Source of the DNA: Telmatactis stephensoni
Taxonomy: Eukaryota > Cnidaria > Anthozoa > Actiniaria > Isophelliidae
Length of the DNA stretch: 64,000 nt
NCBI GenBank assembly: GCA_029948255.1
Contig: JALIZF010001494.1
Location: forward strand, 248,001 to 312,000
Direction of reading: 5' to 3'
Within the stretch, counting starts at the first letter, position 1. Every line of letters begins with the position of its first letter. Made by a program: the position numbers and the translations under genes. The notes under the pieces are model-generated. The model was not told where the DNA came from, ran no database searches, and was given only the letters and a program-made list of their open reading frames with translations. This document shows positions 54,260-64,000 of the stretch, one piece after another.

Positions 54260-54274
54260 AAAAGCAGGAGAGAG
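54260..54274 (+). other. Gypsy polypurine tract
   Basis: AAAAGCAGGAGAGAG, almost all purine, lies immediately before the 3' LTR, the normal place for plus-strand priming. Confidence 0.7.
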
Positions 54275-54442
54275 TGTGACGTAGCTCATGTGACACATAT
54301 TTCAGTAGTTAAGATTAGGAGTCAGATTACAGAACACGGGAGTTGTATAGTTGTAAAGAAGAACCTCGAATATTCGTGAGTAATAAAGAACACAAACCGA
54401 AGATAAGGAGTTTTACTTTGAAGTCAAACCAGGAGTGTAACA
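54275..54442 (+). repeat. Gypsy 3' LTR
   Basis: 168 bp, identical to the 5' LTR, followed by the CAAT duplication. Confidence 0.93.
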
Positions 54443-54446
54443 CAAT

Positions 54447-54816
54447 AGTCGTAGGCAAGTTGTAGGCTTGATTTACACGAAGCAGTACATGTTGTATGTG
54501 CGTGACGCAAGCCAGCGAGCGCAAGTTGCATGCGACAGTTGCAAGCAAATGTTGCGCAGTGCAAATCGTCGGAGAAAATGAATGAATGAGCAAATGAATG
54601 ATTGAATTGATGACTTGATGAATTGATGGATGGATGGATGGATAGATGGATGGATGATAGATGAATGAATCAATGATCCAATAAATTAAATGGATAGTAA
54701 ATTGGCCGAATTCAGCAAAGTCTTGATAATGGAACATACTTATATAGCTTATATATCACTTTTGTTGAAGGAGACCAATATAAAAATTCCCTGAAAACTG
54801 AGACATTAAACCGATA
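54447..54816. other. Intron with ATGA/ATGG microsatellite
   Basis: The stretch 54585-54670 consists of ATGA and ATGG units with variations. The left part contains several GCAAGTTG/GCAAATG-like phrases that may be a decayed repeat. There is no gene; low-complexity ORFs here are artefacts. Confidence 0.6.
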
Positions 54817-55077
54817 ATTGCCCTATCGCATAATGACGTCACACCAAAACATTCTATTGTTTTGACGCTAAGGATTATGGTCGCCAGAGGGGATCAGAGT
54901 GATTGCATATCAAATAAAATGCAGATGAGCAATCACTGATACATGATATATATCAAAACTCGATACATTGAAGCTCTACTTCGAAAAGGAATATTAATAG
55001 GTCCCAATTTCCACTGTTTCTGAGCATCTATCCCCCCAATGTAAACAAACTGTGACGTCATTATGCGATAGGGCAAT
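54817..55077. repeat. 261-bp MITE-like element with 27-bp perfect TIRs
   Basis: ATTGCCCTATCGCATAATG... (54817-54843) is exactly complementary to 55051-55077. The arms contain a TGACGT core. The interior is non-coding. No unambiguous target duplication was found. Confidence 0.7.
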
Positions 55078-55866
55078 TGTGCATTTAAAACACGGTTTTT
55101 TTTCGTACGATACATCAGAAACTCCCGCGGTGCTACATGTCACATGCTACATGTAGCCGATCTCAAGAAGGTTGGCTGTTCATCTGGCACGTGACAGTAT
55201 GTATTAGTGCATGTTTCATTTATTATGTGTTTGGGATGTATGTAGGAGCTGCCAGTTGAGTCGGGTAGTTACAATAATTTAACATATACTTAATTTGCAA
55301 AAACCGCCAACCTCGAGATCGATATATAGATAGCTGTGAATAGGTTGCTTCAGTAGTTGTTAATAGTCTACGAATCTCATTATCTGCGTTTGACTGGGTG
55401 GCAAAACAGCCTCCATTAGCTTTCAACCAGATGAGAATTTTTATGAAAATTTGTAATTCAGCCGATTATACGGGACAGGATATGACGTAATAAGCTCTCT
55501 TAACAGCATCTCAAGGAAACGCGCTCGTATATACATTTATCATATACCCTTGTCGATACGCGCGCTCTGATTGGCTGAAAGCTGTGCTTTATCAGAGAAC
55601 GGAGCACAGCTCTGATGTCAGCAGCGCGAGTTCGACCGCCCGCGCGCACCTTTTGAATTTTTATACGGAGAAAATCGAACTTTTTAATTTCCCTTGAATG
55701 TTAACTTAAAAACATATAATAAAACAAATAGAACGGCTAGTGCTCCCCTTACACTTCTTTCGTGCTCTCGTCACTTCCTGCGTGCTGTATTACTGAACGG
55801 AGCACGGAAAAAGCTGTTCTTTTTGTTAAATATGTTTATATTTTTATATTTTTTCATTCAATGCAG
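55078..55866. other. Intron end before the first EGF exon
   Basis: Non-coding. It finishes with a T-rich tract and ATGCAG, the acceptor of the EGF exon at 55867. A CG-rich, GCGCGC-containing patch at about 55555-55660 resembles the edge of some repeat. No gene. Confidence 0.35.
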
Positions 55867-55981
55867 TATGGTTGTCATAGCAACTCGTGTTATAATGGGG
55901 GAACTTGTCGTTTGGATTGTTCAAGTCGAACAATAAAATGTGATTGTCCACACGGTTTCCAAGGAGACAGATGTGCAATAC
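55867..55981 (+). CDS. EGF-domain exon
   Basis: A T-rich acceptor ending GCAG (55863-55866) and the donor GTAAGT at 55982 bound a 115-bp exon. It encodes one EGF module with six cysteines: YGCHSNSCYNGGTC, then CDCPHGFQGDRCAI. It lacks the DINEC opening of calcium-binding EGFs. Entry is phase 0, matching the exit of the PAN exon at 43166; exit is phase 1, matching the EGF exon at 58521. A PAN module followed directly by EGF modules is a familiar arrangement in cnidarian secreted and adhesion proteins. Confidence 0.8.
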
Positions 55982-57876
55982 GTAAGTACTACCATATGCA
56001 CCCATGGCCATTTCAAGAAAAGTTGGCGGCAAACATGACTCGCCCAAAAGAGAGTATAGCTCACATGGGTTTTAGGCGTCTCGTCTTTTAACCCTTTTTG
56101 AAATAGGTGTACGTACAATTTTTCTTATAAACAAATAAAAATGGTAATCAATGCATGGAGATTAGAATAATTAAAGCTGTTAATAAAATGGATGTAATGA
56201 ATTTATGAAACAATCAAGAAAATGCATTTCAACAGTAGGTCATGGTGTACAGCTAATAAATGCACTAGCTGAGCTGACTGGAAAATATGAGTTTAGCAGC
56301 ATCACTCCGTACCATATCAGTTGCATTTCGCACTCATTCCACAGCCAGTGCGCGCGTGTATTACCACTAACGGTCATTGACGGCCGCAACAAAGTATAAT
56401 AAAAATACTTTGTTGCGGCCGTCAATGGACCGTTAGTTGCCCTTCATGAGGACTACTGTGCAACATGTTCTTACGTACGTACGTACGTAGTCTTTACGCA
56501 CGAACTAATCAAGGATTAGACACGTCTAGTTGGTCCCGTATATAAGTGATAATACACGCGCACACTGGCTGTCGTTCTTGCTAAAGTTATAGTTTTCTTC
56601 ATCTTACTCGTAATTGTTCAACTAAATTAAGATATCTGTCTTATATCAAAGTTTGATAGCTCTGCTTTGAAGCAAGGATAACACCGAAATTCAAATACGC
56701 CCGTAATCTTGAAAAACAGGGGGCTAGTGGGGGCAGGTCTCCTCGTGTGCAATTCTTAGGGGGAGTGTTTCAGGATTTAGGTAGCAAAGTTCCTACACAT
56801 GAGGTGTCTTTTTATAATGACTCTTTTCATTTATGTTTTTCTTGTTTAGTATTGTTTAGTTTTTGTTTAGTTTTTGTTTTATCGATACCGCGGCGAAACG
56901 ACTACGCATGCGCGAGTTTTCGCGGGCTTACACGCGTCCGCGTCTTGACCGGCCACAGGAACCCCAAGCAATATTTTAGAAATTTTTTCAATATATTTTT
57001 CAAGATCATATCTTTGAGCTTAATTTTGAGCATTGATGCAAACAGGAAAGTACTTGGTGCAAAAGGCAGGCACCAGAATTCTACAGTGTCCTCAAACTGA
57101 TTTTTTGGGAGACTAAAATTTGCTTCTATGGCTTAGTAGTTTTCGTCGATTTCATAATTCGCGCATGCGTGGTACATGTTGCTGCCGTTCACAGTGCACA
57201 TGATCGGATAAGTAATTTTTGGCTCAAATTGTCCCCAACTTGTATCCCACAAATTAGAAACATTTTGAATTCATAGAATTTGTCTTTAGGACCGATTTTT
57301 GCCCCGAAACAATTTTTGACGAAAACCAACAATACAAACGATCTCTGCAACAGCTTCCCACTTCATGTCACTTAGTGTGGAAAAAACAAAAGAACTCAGT
57401 TTATTAGAGTGAATTGAATTAAATCCCCCCAGGAAAGATTTTAAGTATCATGGTACCGAACTACAGTGTTTACTGATAAATACGATAGTCCCGCTAAATG
57501 CCAAGAACGATCTATAGCGTACATGCCGCTTCACCCAAAAGGTGTTCTTACCTTATGGCGGATATTTACGTTGAATTCGGTTTTTTTGATATTCTTATAA
57601 TAGCCTATAGCTTTGCGATGGAGACGATAGCGTGGTAGTAGCAATGATTAATAGGGAGACAGAGATTTCTAGTTGGTGCTTTGTCGGCAGAAATGTCGGT
57701 AACATATAATTCAAATTCGGTAAATGTAAAAACATGAATATCTTACTATAAAAATTATGTGTAAATGTATCTGATAAATGTGGTTTGAATTTTCCACTGG
57801 TTTAATTGCTTTCTTAATCCGCTTTCTTTTAGTTAAATAATCTAGAACGGTAGCCTAAATAGCCTATCTATATACT
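55982..57876. other. Intron with a hairpin, no exon seen
   Basis: No additional EGF or other module is recognisable. A strong hairpin occupies 56367-56436 and a (ACGT)n run of about five units lies at 56472-56491. The plus ORF at 56747-57100 is T-rich low-complexity sequence and is not supported. Confidence 0.3.
56367..56436. repeat. ~30-bp stem hairpin with 7-nt loop
   Basis: The arm 56367-56397 (CTAACGGTC, ATTGACGGCCGCAAC, AAAGTAT) pairs with 56405-56436, differing by a single inserted base. The loop is AATAAAA, which includes an AATAAA hexamer on the plus strand. Confidence 0.75.
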
Positions 57877-57979
57877 AGCCTTCTCCACAGGCAACCTTTT
57901 GGGCTTCCTGTGAGGCCACTACGTGTCTTTAACACAGGAGGCCCAGCGAAAAAGCGAACAGTTGCCTGCAGAGGAGGCT
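57877..57979. repeat. 103-bp deletion derivative of the gag-nested MULE-like family
   Basis: It has about 38 bp matching the left end and 65-75 bp matching the right end of the element at 46971-48357 (AGGCAACCTTTTGGGC, then AGGCCACTACGTGTC and AACAGTTGCCTGC). It therefore looks like an internally deleted copy. Neighbouring sequence is TA-rich and no clean duplication could be fixed. Confidence 0.75.
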
Positions 57980-58053
57980 ATATCTATACAAAATCCTGAA
58001 GTTTGGGGTCAATCGAGTCAATATTGAACGAATTACAGCTATATATTACAACC

Positions 58054-58263
58054 AAAATCGTTGCATCGCGACCATCAAATTACAAATTTTGTTTTGATTT
58101 TGTTTTTTTCTGAGCCGTCAATCAGTTTCGGGGCGGAACTTCTTTCAAATCAACCAATCACTGAACGATCGAGTTCGTGAAAGCTCCGCCCCCAAGAATG
58201 ATGGACGGATCAGAAAAGACCAAAATCTTATACCGACGTTGGAGGTCGCGATGCAACGATTTT
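58054..58263. repeat. 210-bp MITE-like inverted repeat
   Basis: AAAATCGTTGCATCGCGACC (58054-58073) is exactly complementary to 58244-58263. Further inside, GGGGCGGAACTTCTTTCA near 58132 is matched by TGAAAGCTCCGCCCCC near 58177, so most of the element can fold. No duplication was fixed. Confidence 0.65.
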
Positions 58264-58520
58264 CGCTGTTAGAAATGGATGGTGTAGCACTGCCGGAGAC
58301 AGTCGGCCGGCAATCCATACATTTCTTAGTAAATTTTGGAGTTTTTGAATGCCTGTAAATTGATCAATATTGACCCGATTAACACCAATTCACGATTTTA
58401 TATAGCTCGATGATTAGCAGAAACTCGTACCCAGTCCCCTGCACGATATGAAACTTGGCAATGGTATAAAGAGTGCATGTCAGTCTTGAGCCATTTAGTT
58501 TTTCGGTAAAACCCTTTCAG
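58264..58520. other. Intron end before the tandem EGF exons
   Basis: No coding sequence; ends with the acceptor CCTTTCAG at 58513-58520. Confidence 0.35.
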
Positions 58521-59364
58521 ATATAGACGAATGTTCAAGAAACCCTTGTCAAAATGGCGGAACGTGTACAGATAAAGTCAACAGCTATTCTTGTACGTGT
58601 ACAGCTGGATATACTGGATCTAATTGTCAAACAAGTAAGTTTAATTATTATAGTTATATGTTAAGAGAAGCCTGGCTGATGTTTAAGTTTTTTAATTTTA
58701 GATATCAACGAGTGCTCAAACAGCCCTTGTCAAAATGGCGGAACGTGTACAGATAAAGTGAACAGCTATTCTTGTGCGTGTATAGCAGGATATACTGGAT
58801 CTAATTGTCAAACAAGTAAGTTTAATTATTATAATTCTATGTTAAGAGAAGCCTGGCTGATGTTTAAGTTTTTTAATTTTTCAGATATCAACGAGTGCTC
58901 AAACAGCCCTTGTCGAAATGGTGGAACGTGTACAGATAAAGTCAACAGCTATTCTTGTGCGTGTATAGCTGGATATACTGGATCTAATTGTCAAACAAGT
59001 AAGTTTAAGTACTATAATTCTATGTTAAGAGAAGCCTGGCTGATGTTTAAGTTTTTTAATTTTTCAGATATCAACGAGTGCTCAAGAAACCCTTGTCAAA
59101 ATGGCGGAACGTGTACAGATAAAGCCAACAGCTATTCTTGTGCGTGTATAGCTGGATATACTGGATCTAATTGTCAAACAAGTAAGTTTAAGTATAATAA
59201 TTCTCTGTTAGGAGAAGCTTGGCTGATGTTTAAGTATTTTAATTTTTCAGATATCAACGAGTGCTCAAGAAACCCTTGTCGAAATGGTGGAACATGCATC
59301 GATAAATTAAACAGCTACTCTTGTAATTGTAGGTCGGAATACACTGGAGTTAACTGTGGAGTGG
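58521..59364 (+). CDS. Five tandem calcium-binding EGF exons
   Basis: Five exons of exactly 114 bp, each one calcium-binding EGF module: 58521-58634, 58702-58815, 58885-58998, 59068-59181 and 59251-59364. All have AG acceptors, GTAAGT (last one GTATGT) donors and phase 1 at both ends. Each reads I(N/D)EC, PCxNGGTC, then Y-x-C-x-C and GYTGSNC or a close variant. D/N-x-D/N-E plus C-x-D-x4-Y marks calcium binding and possible Asp hydroxylation. The first four are almost identical and the fifth is more diverged ([10 protein letters not shown]). Exons repeat every 181-183 bp with short introns that are themselves alike, so exon and intron were duplicated together. Three introns are 69 nt, in frame and stop-free. 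The product is likely extracellular, for adhesion or matrix. Confidence 0.92.
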
Positions 59365-59768
59365 GTATGTTTATAATTCCGTACGCTTTCCAGATGCGTT
59401 TTCAATGTCATTAAGAATACCCTTAGCAACGGGCGCTAGAGATATACCTATTTCAATGAATGTTGTCGGCAAAAGCTTACGCGACTCACCCGAAAGGGAG
59501 TATGGGTAGAAATTACTAAAGCTATAAAACCACATAAATCAGCCAAACGACAACACAAAATGTCTTGCCTTGACCTTAATTAAACACTAAACAATTTCAC
59601 TTGCTGAAGCTAAAATCAAGACCAAACCTGAAAAAGAGTGATTTTTTTACATAATACCCATAATCCTTTTCGGTCTTGTCACGTAAGCTTGAGACCTCTC
59701 GTACGACAACCTTTTTGAAATAGGTGTTTGTCCCAGCATCCTTAAAATGTCTTTTCATTCGATTTCAG

Positions 59769-59791
59769 AAATAGACGACGACGACGACTGA
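59769..59791 (+). CDS. Last exon of the PAN-EGF gene
   Basis: The acceptor TTTCAG (59763-59768) is followed by sequence that, entered in phase 1 from the exon ending at 59364, encodes Glu-Ile-Asp x5 and then TGA at 59789-59791. The phase fit and immediate stop make this a good terminal exon, giving an acidic C-terminus without a membrane anchor. A possible AATAAA lies at 60219-60224. Because it is so short, an alternative downstream exon cannot be excluded. Confidence 0.55.
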
Positions 59792-60600
59792 GACTGATGA
59801 TAAGTTTATTTGGATTGGTAGATACTACTGTAATTTATATAGTATATGTTTTAATATTCTGAGGAATAGACTTCATGAGCTCCGATTGGTTGACACGAGC
59901 TCTATAATAGAAAAGGCAGAAATTATCACACAAACGATATTTAGGTAATAATGAGTGAAATCTGTATTGCCACAAGAAAAAAATATGTATATATCAAGAA
60001 GTTGTCTTGTACGCGGTCTAACAGAATGATTTAATTAGCAAACACGACGCGACATATAAGCCATGTATAAGAGGACACTGCGCGCGTTGACGAATTTTGT
60101 TCAAATGACCGTTGACGTCGCCGCCGTCGAGAACAGAATGTGAAAACAAGCGAAATGGCATCCTGAGCTGAACGTTGTGGCGTGTCGTTGTCACGGTAGT
60201 CACACAACATACGAATGTAATAAATTCGTCATCTCCGTCGCATTGCATTTACTAAATTACTCTATTTGCATTCAGGCGACAGAAAACAAAATATCAGACG
60301 TATATTTGCCTATTTGGGTTTATGGTGTGCATTGAATTATAAAATTGATTTTAAAACACTGAAGCTGCCACAGAATATATAATTACTCATATTGGCAGGT
60401 GTTTGAAATTGACAGTTAAGGCTCGGACCCCTTACGCTCTTGAAAAGAGCAAAAAATGGGTACTATTAAATAATAAACAAGTCTCTGAATGAATTAGATG
60501 AATAAGTAACCATCATTGGAATTAAAAAACAGGTTGTTATGCACTGGAGAAGTTCAATATCAACCAATTTATGCATCACTAAGGAGTGGATCTGTCTCTC
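59792..60600. other. 3' flank of the EGF gene
   Basis: Likely 3' untranslated region and intergenic DNA. No other gene is recognised; the minus ORF at 60018-60248 has no features. Confidence 0.3.
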
Positions 60601-60615
60601 TTTTTTTCTTCTTCT

Positions 60616-60663
<48 letters not shown>

Positions 60664-60664
60664 T
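60601..60664. repeat. (TTTC)n microsatellite
   Basis: About 12 TTTC units following a short (TTC) run. Confidence 0.95.
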
Positions 60665-61196
60665 CGTTTGTTTATTGTTATTGTTTATTTACTACAGAAA
60701 TATAAAAGAACTCATTACGATATCAAGATATGAGATATATATTCATGCTTATGATTCTATAATGTGCCTATAAAACGTACATTGCTTTGTGTTTTTATAA
60801 AATTCACAGTCTGAAATACAAGACTCCAAAATCGGTGGCTTCTGGGCTTCAAATTAATCAAGTTATGTGCCCTTAAAGCTGCGTGCCATCTGTCACCTAA
60901 ATGACGTCATTTTGGTTGCATGCAGAATATCGATATAGTTTGGTAAATAGTAAGAAAGGCATGTTAAGAAATGGATTTTTTTTTCTCCCTCTAAAATAAT
61001 CATCCCTAAAAATAATTAAATGTGCGTAAACAACCTTTCGGTACCAAAATGACTTTTCTTTAAACTCGTCCCGGTCTTCTGCGGCTATTTCAACGTCCTT
61101 AGCTTGTATTGATAGCTTTTTGAGGCAATAGACCTTAAAATTCTTTCGTGTCTTCCTTATTAAAGCCGTGTCCACGCTAATCAAAGAGTTAAAAAA
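60665..61196. other. Non-coding, no gene seen
   Basis: AT-rich. The minus ORF spanning 60897-61472 is mainly a translation of the GAGAA microsatellite and is not credible. Confidence 0.3.
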
Positions 61197-61345
61197 AGAA
61201 AGGAAAGGAAAGGAAACAAAGGAATAAGGAGAAGAGAAGAAAAGAAAAGGAAGAGAAGAGAAGAGAAGAGAAGAGAAGAGAAGAGAAGAGAAGAGAAGAG
61301 AAGAGAAGAGAAGAGAAGAGAAGAGAAGAGAAGAGAAGAGAAAAA
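61197..61345. repeat. (GAGAA)n microsatellite
   Basis: Pure pentanucleotide GAGAA/AAGAG repeats from about 61251 to 61341, preceded by AAAGG-type degenerate units. On the minus strand this gives an artefactual SLLFS-repeat ORF. Confidence 0.95.
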
Positions 61346-63145
61346 GAAAGAAAAGTAAAAGAATGAAAAGGGACGGAAGGAAAGGGACAGAAAGGAAAGA
61401 AAAGGACGCCAATGTTTGCATGCCCTCAACCAGCGCGCCATGCATAACGAAGATAGGAAGAGCAGTATCCACATTTTAGCTCAGCAGAGACCTGATTTAC
61501 GTCATCGATAAAACGTTATTAATTTTGTATAACTTATATGTTAAAACGAATCATGTGATTTTATTCAAACCTATTTCTGATACCTTATACCAAAGCCTTG
61601 TTAATTGTGCTGTCGCTAATACTATGCATGGAAACTATTGAAATACCAAAATATTTCTAATTGTTTGTGAGCCGCGAATCGACACTCAGCATCCCTCACG
61701 CAGTCTGAGTATTGCAAAGACGTACATCGACGCTAAATATGAAAAATAGGAATCAGTTTCGACCAGCTACTGGGGACTGCTCGTTGAAAAGGCATCAATC
61801 TGAATAAGTGTCAAAAACGAAGCTAATTGAACTACAGCTGAACGATTAAGAGTAGAAACCGCATCGAAGTTGGTAGACAGAAAAAAGCTCAAAAGAAGAT
61901 TTTCAAGGTAAGAAGCTTCGTGATCCTTATTTGATAAGTGGGTTGCATATTATACACAAAACAAGAACGCTTGATTCACGATCTGAACTCTTTCAGTCAA
62001 ACCAAGGCACAATCCTGTCAAAATATTTACGTTTGGATTCAAATATTCAAAAGGAAAACGATTGTACACGAGCACTTCAGCATACAGCCGGCACACCATG
62101 TAGTCTCCAATGATTTCAAAGCCAAAAATATTAGGTTTTGTTGGTAGAGTTATTGGTTTTTTATCAGGCAGTCACCTTTAGTCATCCCAAATTGGCTTTT
62201 TTGTGAATACGCTATACATAACAAAAACATTTTTAATGAAATGCGAATAAAAGGCAAGCATTGCAAATTTGAAAAATAAATTGGCCTTTCTGATTGATGA
62301 ATTGATAAGCATAGAATCTAAATGAAAACATGCAGCAAAATCCACGTTAAATGATTAAAATAAAGCTTTAATATTAACAGTAATAAAACATGTAAATTAC
62401 GCCAAAAATAGCAACTGCACAATTAGATGGATGGTAAGCTAGGCTCTCACTTCTCACCTATATAATCAATTCGACACGCGACAGTCAATCAAATAAGTGA
62501 GCTAGCATAAGTTCCTTGAGCAGGCTTAATATCCACATTCAAATATCACTCACAAACATATAAGCAAATTGCTTCCCGAAACCCGTAGTGTTTCAGGTTT
62601 CAAGGTAATAATGGACCAAATTATACCATGGCGTCAAAAATATGTTTTTGAGATGGAATTAATTGAAACAGGCTTAAATTATTGATATATAGAATCAAAA
62701 CCTTTCTTCAAAAACCACTATTTTAATTTTCTCATACTGTATTTCGTCTTCTCTATTATTTTGTTTGCATTCTTATTCGCTTTCTTGCTTTCATTCCCGC
62801 ATATATATATATATATTCACTAGCTTACTAAAATGATTTCATTTGTTCCTTATCTTGTTCAATTTCCCTTTCCCCTTGAAACTGTCTCGAATTGTATTAT
62901 TTATTTTTGATATATCAATAGCAGAGCAGCTTTGATCGCTCTTTTTTTAGATTTGATGCATTAGTTCTGGCAACCTATTTAATCATTGTATTAATTCACT
63001 ACATGGATTCAATTCGTTTATTCATTCACATATCGTTTTGACTTATTTGTCAGTGTAATTTCTATAGAATCGCACATTGCCACTGTAACGCAGGTTAACA
63101 ATAGCTCAACCATATATAAATCATTCACCTATGCAATTATCTCAT
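61346..63145. other. Intergenic, no gene seen
   Basis: About 1.8 kb of AT-rich sequence without credible ORFs, inverted repeats or RNA genes. A short (TA)n lies near 62802-62813. Confidence 0.3.
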
Positions 63146-63302
63146 CCATTCATTCATTCATTCATCCATCCATCCATCCATCCATCCATCCATCCATTCA
63201 TTCATTCATTCATTCATCCATCCATGCGCCATTCTTTCATCCATCCATCCATCCATCCATCCATCCATCCATCCATCCATCCATCCATCCATCCATTCAT
63301 TC
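63146..63302. repeat. (ATTC)n/(ATCC)n compound microsatellite
   Basis: Alternating blocks of ATTC and ATCC units, with one unique interruption near 63222-63238. The [12 protein letters not shown] ORF here is an artefact. Confidence 0.95.
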
Positions 63303-63647
63303 AATTTTTCTCTTCTTCTCTGAATTATGCCGTCAATGTTCCGAGTTCATTATTCACTCATCCAGACATAAACCTCAAACTTCTTGAAAACCCAGACACA
63401 TGAGTACTTCCAAAGCTAGTTCATCTTCCTGTGTTACTTTATTAGCTTTTGTCCCTCGAAGTTCCTCGGAGCCCAAAGGATTAGAAAATAACCCTTACAA
63501 CAATCTAATTAATTCAAGTCAAAGATCTGATGCAGGGGAAGAGAGGCTGAAATACTGATTGAGGAATCTTGGGGGAGGGGAGGGTGCTTAGAGATAAACG
63601 TAACCGCACACGGGAGGGACAAAGGAACGTATTTTGGCTCTCTAAAG
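63303..63647. other. Non-coding, no gene seen
   Basis: No feature recognised besides a G-rich patch near 63570-63590. Confidence 0.25.
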
Positions 63648-63793
63648 CCTGGTTTTCACGGTACGAGCAACGAAAGCAGAAGTGGAAGCAACATGCGCAG
63701 ACTCAGTGAATCATTGTCTTCTCTCATTAAATGCAACGCTGAGTCTGCGCGTCTTTCTTTCGCTTCTGCTTAACGTCGCTTATGAAAGCCAGG
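63648..63793. repeat. 146-bp MITE-like inverted repeat
   Basis: CCTGGTTTTCA at 63648 and TGAAAGCCAGG ending at 63793 are complementary with one mismatch. Inside, GCGCAGACTCAG pairs with CTGAGTCTGCGC, and AGCAGAAG with CTTCTGCT. The whole folds into an imperfect hairpin typical of small MITEs. No target duplication was identified. Confidence 0.6.
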
Positions 63794-64000
63794 GACGCAG
63801 CCCTAGCGAGAAAAAGGCTTGTCTCTACACATGTATAAGAAAAAAAGCCTATTACATTATAACGAAATTATGGGGGTATTCTATATTACCGATCTCTTTT
63901 GATCAAATCCAAGAAAGAGTAGGGAAAAAATTTCAGGTCAGTTAAACTTCGAGAAGTAAGGCACTGGATGAGGGTTTTTCTGACGGAGGCAGGGAGAATA
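63794..64000. other. Right edge, no gene seen
   Basis: Short non-coding remainder of the window. Confidence 0.25.

Larger units (their letters stand above)
46131..54442 (+). mobile_element. Complete Gypsy LTR retrotransposon with nested insertion
   Basis: The 8312-bp element has LTRs of 168 bp at both ends, identical by eye, starting TGTGACGTAGC and ending GTGTAACA. CAAT at 46127-46130 and 54443-54446 is the target duplication. A TGG-starting primer-binding site follows the left LTR and a purine tract precedes the right one. gag and pol lie in -1 overlap. A 1387-bp MULE-like element sits within gag and must have arrived after this Gypsy copy or in its very recent progenitor. Identical LTRs mean the insertion is very young. 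It lies in the long intron of the PAN-EGF gene, in the gene's orientation. Confidence 0.95.

Noticed and set aside
60897..61474. 191-aa and 97-aa minus-strand ORFs with Ser/Leu/Phe repeats
   Set aside because: They are largely the GAGAA microsatellite read on the opposite strand; the flanks show no domain.
26010..63302. Interrupted arrays of short repeats considered as CRISPR
   Set aside because: These are microsatellites with 4-5-bp units in an animal genome; there are no spaced repeats or spacers.
63131..63403. 90-aa ORF of IHPSIHPS repeats
   Set aside because: Low-complexity translation of the ATTC/ATCC array; no start context or domain.

Overview
The window looks like a gene-poor, transposon-rich stretch of an animal nuclear genome. 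Host genes are split into short exons by consensus GT/AG introns. The host domains present are a tetratricopeptide (TPR) array of the TTC28-like kind, an interferon-regulatory-factor (IRF) DNA-binding exon, and a PAN/Apple plus calcium-binding EGF gene. The resident elements are BEL/Pao, Gypsy, LINE, Tc1-like and several MITE families. Together these fit an anthozoan cnidarian (coral or sea anemone) best. That assignment is inference: no ribosomal or mitochondrial marker is present and the species cannot be named.

Layout. 0-2.2 kb: 3' part of a TPR-array gene on the minus strand that runs off the left edge, with a frame break near its upstream end. 2.2-11.9 kb: non-coding sequence with dispersed repeats, including a 674-bp MULE-like MITE with 80-86-bp terminal repeats and a perfect 9-bp target-site duplication. 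11.94-16.28 kb: a TA-flanked unit holding a frameshifted HUH/SF3 Rep-like gene (CRESS-DNA type) facing a Tc1-like DD34E transposase, with the right terminal sequence present twice as an identical 79-bp direct repeat. This is the most unusual object in the window. 16.3-25.6 kb: a LINE fragment, repeat family copies, a ~198-bp tandem array, a near-perfect 150-bp palindrome and an 830-bp TIR element packed with TCGAAC motifs. 25.6-27.6 kb: an IRF DNA-binding exon (minus) and a possible downstream exon.

28.7-36.2 kb: a complete young BEL/Pao retrotransposon (minus) with 167-bp LTRs differing at one base, a GCATA duplication and one 2286-aa gag-pol ORF, inserted into a repeat whose second copy lies at 5.4-6.65 kb. 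38.6-40.0 kb: a 5'-truncated, frameshifted LINE. 40.5-42.5 kb: repeat copies and a Harbinger-type MITE.

42.9-59.8 kb: exons of one probable plus-strand gene: a PAN/Apple exon (with a frame break), an EGF exon, five tandem 114-bp EGF exons and a tiny last exon, with matching splice phases throughout. Its 12.7-kb intron contains a large inverted repeat, a long ATTTT microsatellite and a complete Gypsy element (46.13-54.44 kb) with identical 168-bp LTRs and a CAAT duplication. That element's gag is split by a 1387-bp MULE-like insertion, its gag and pol are joined by a -1 overlap with a G_GGA_AAC slippery site, and a MYND-type zinc finger is encoded at the start of pol. 59.8-64 kb: microsatellites and a small MITE, no recognisable gene.

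The host genes have no evident functional link to one another. The architecture is mainly the product of nested, partly very recent transposition. All coordinates and motifs come from reading the sequence; family names rest on motif recognition without database search.
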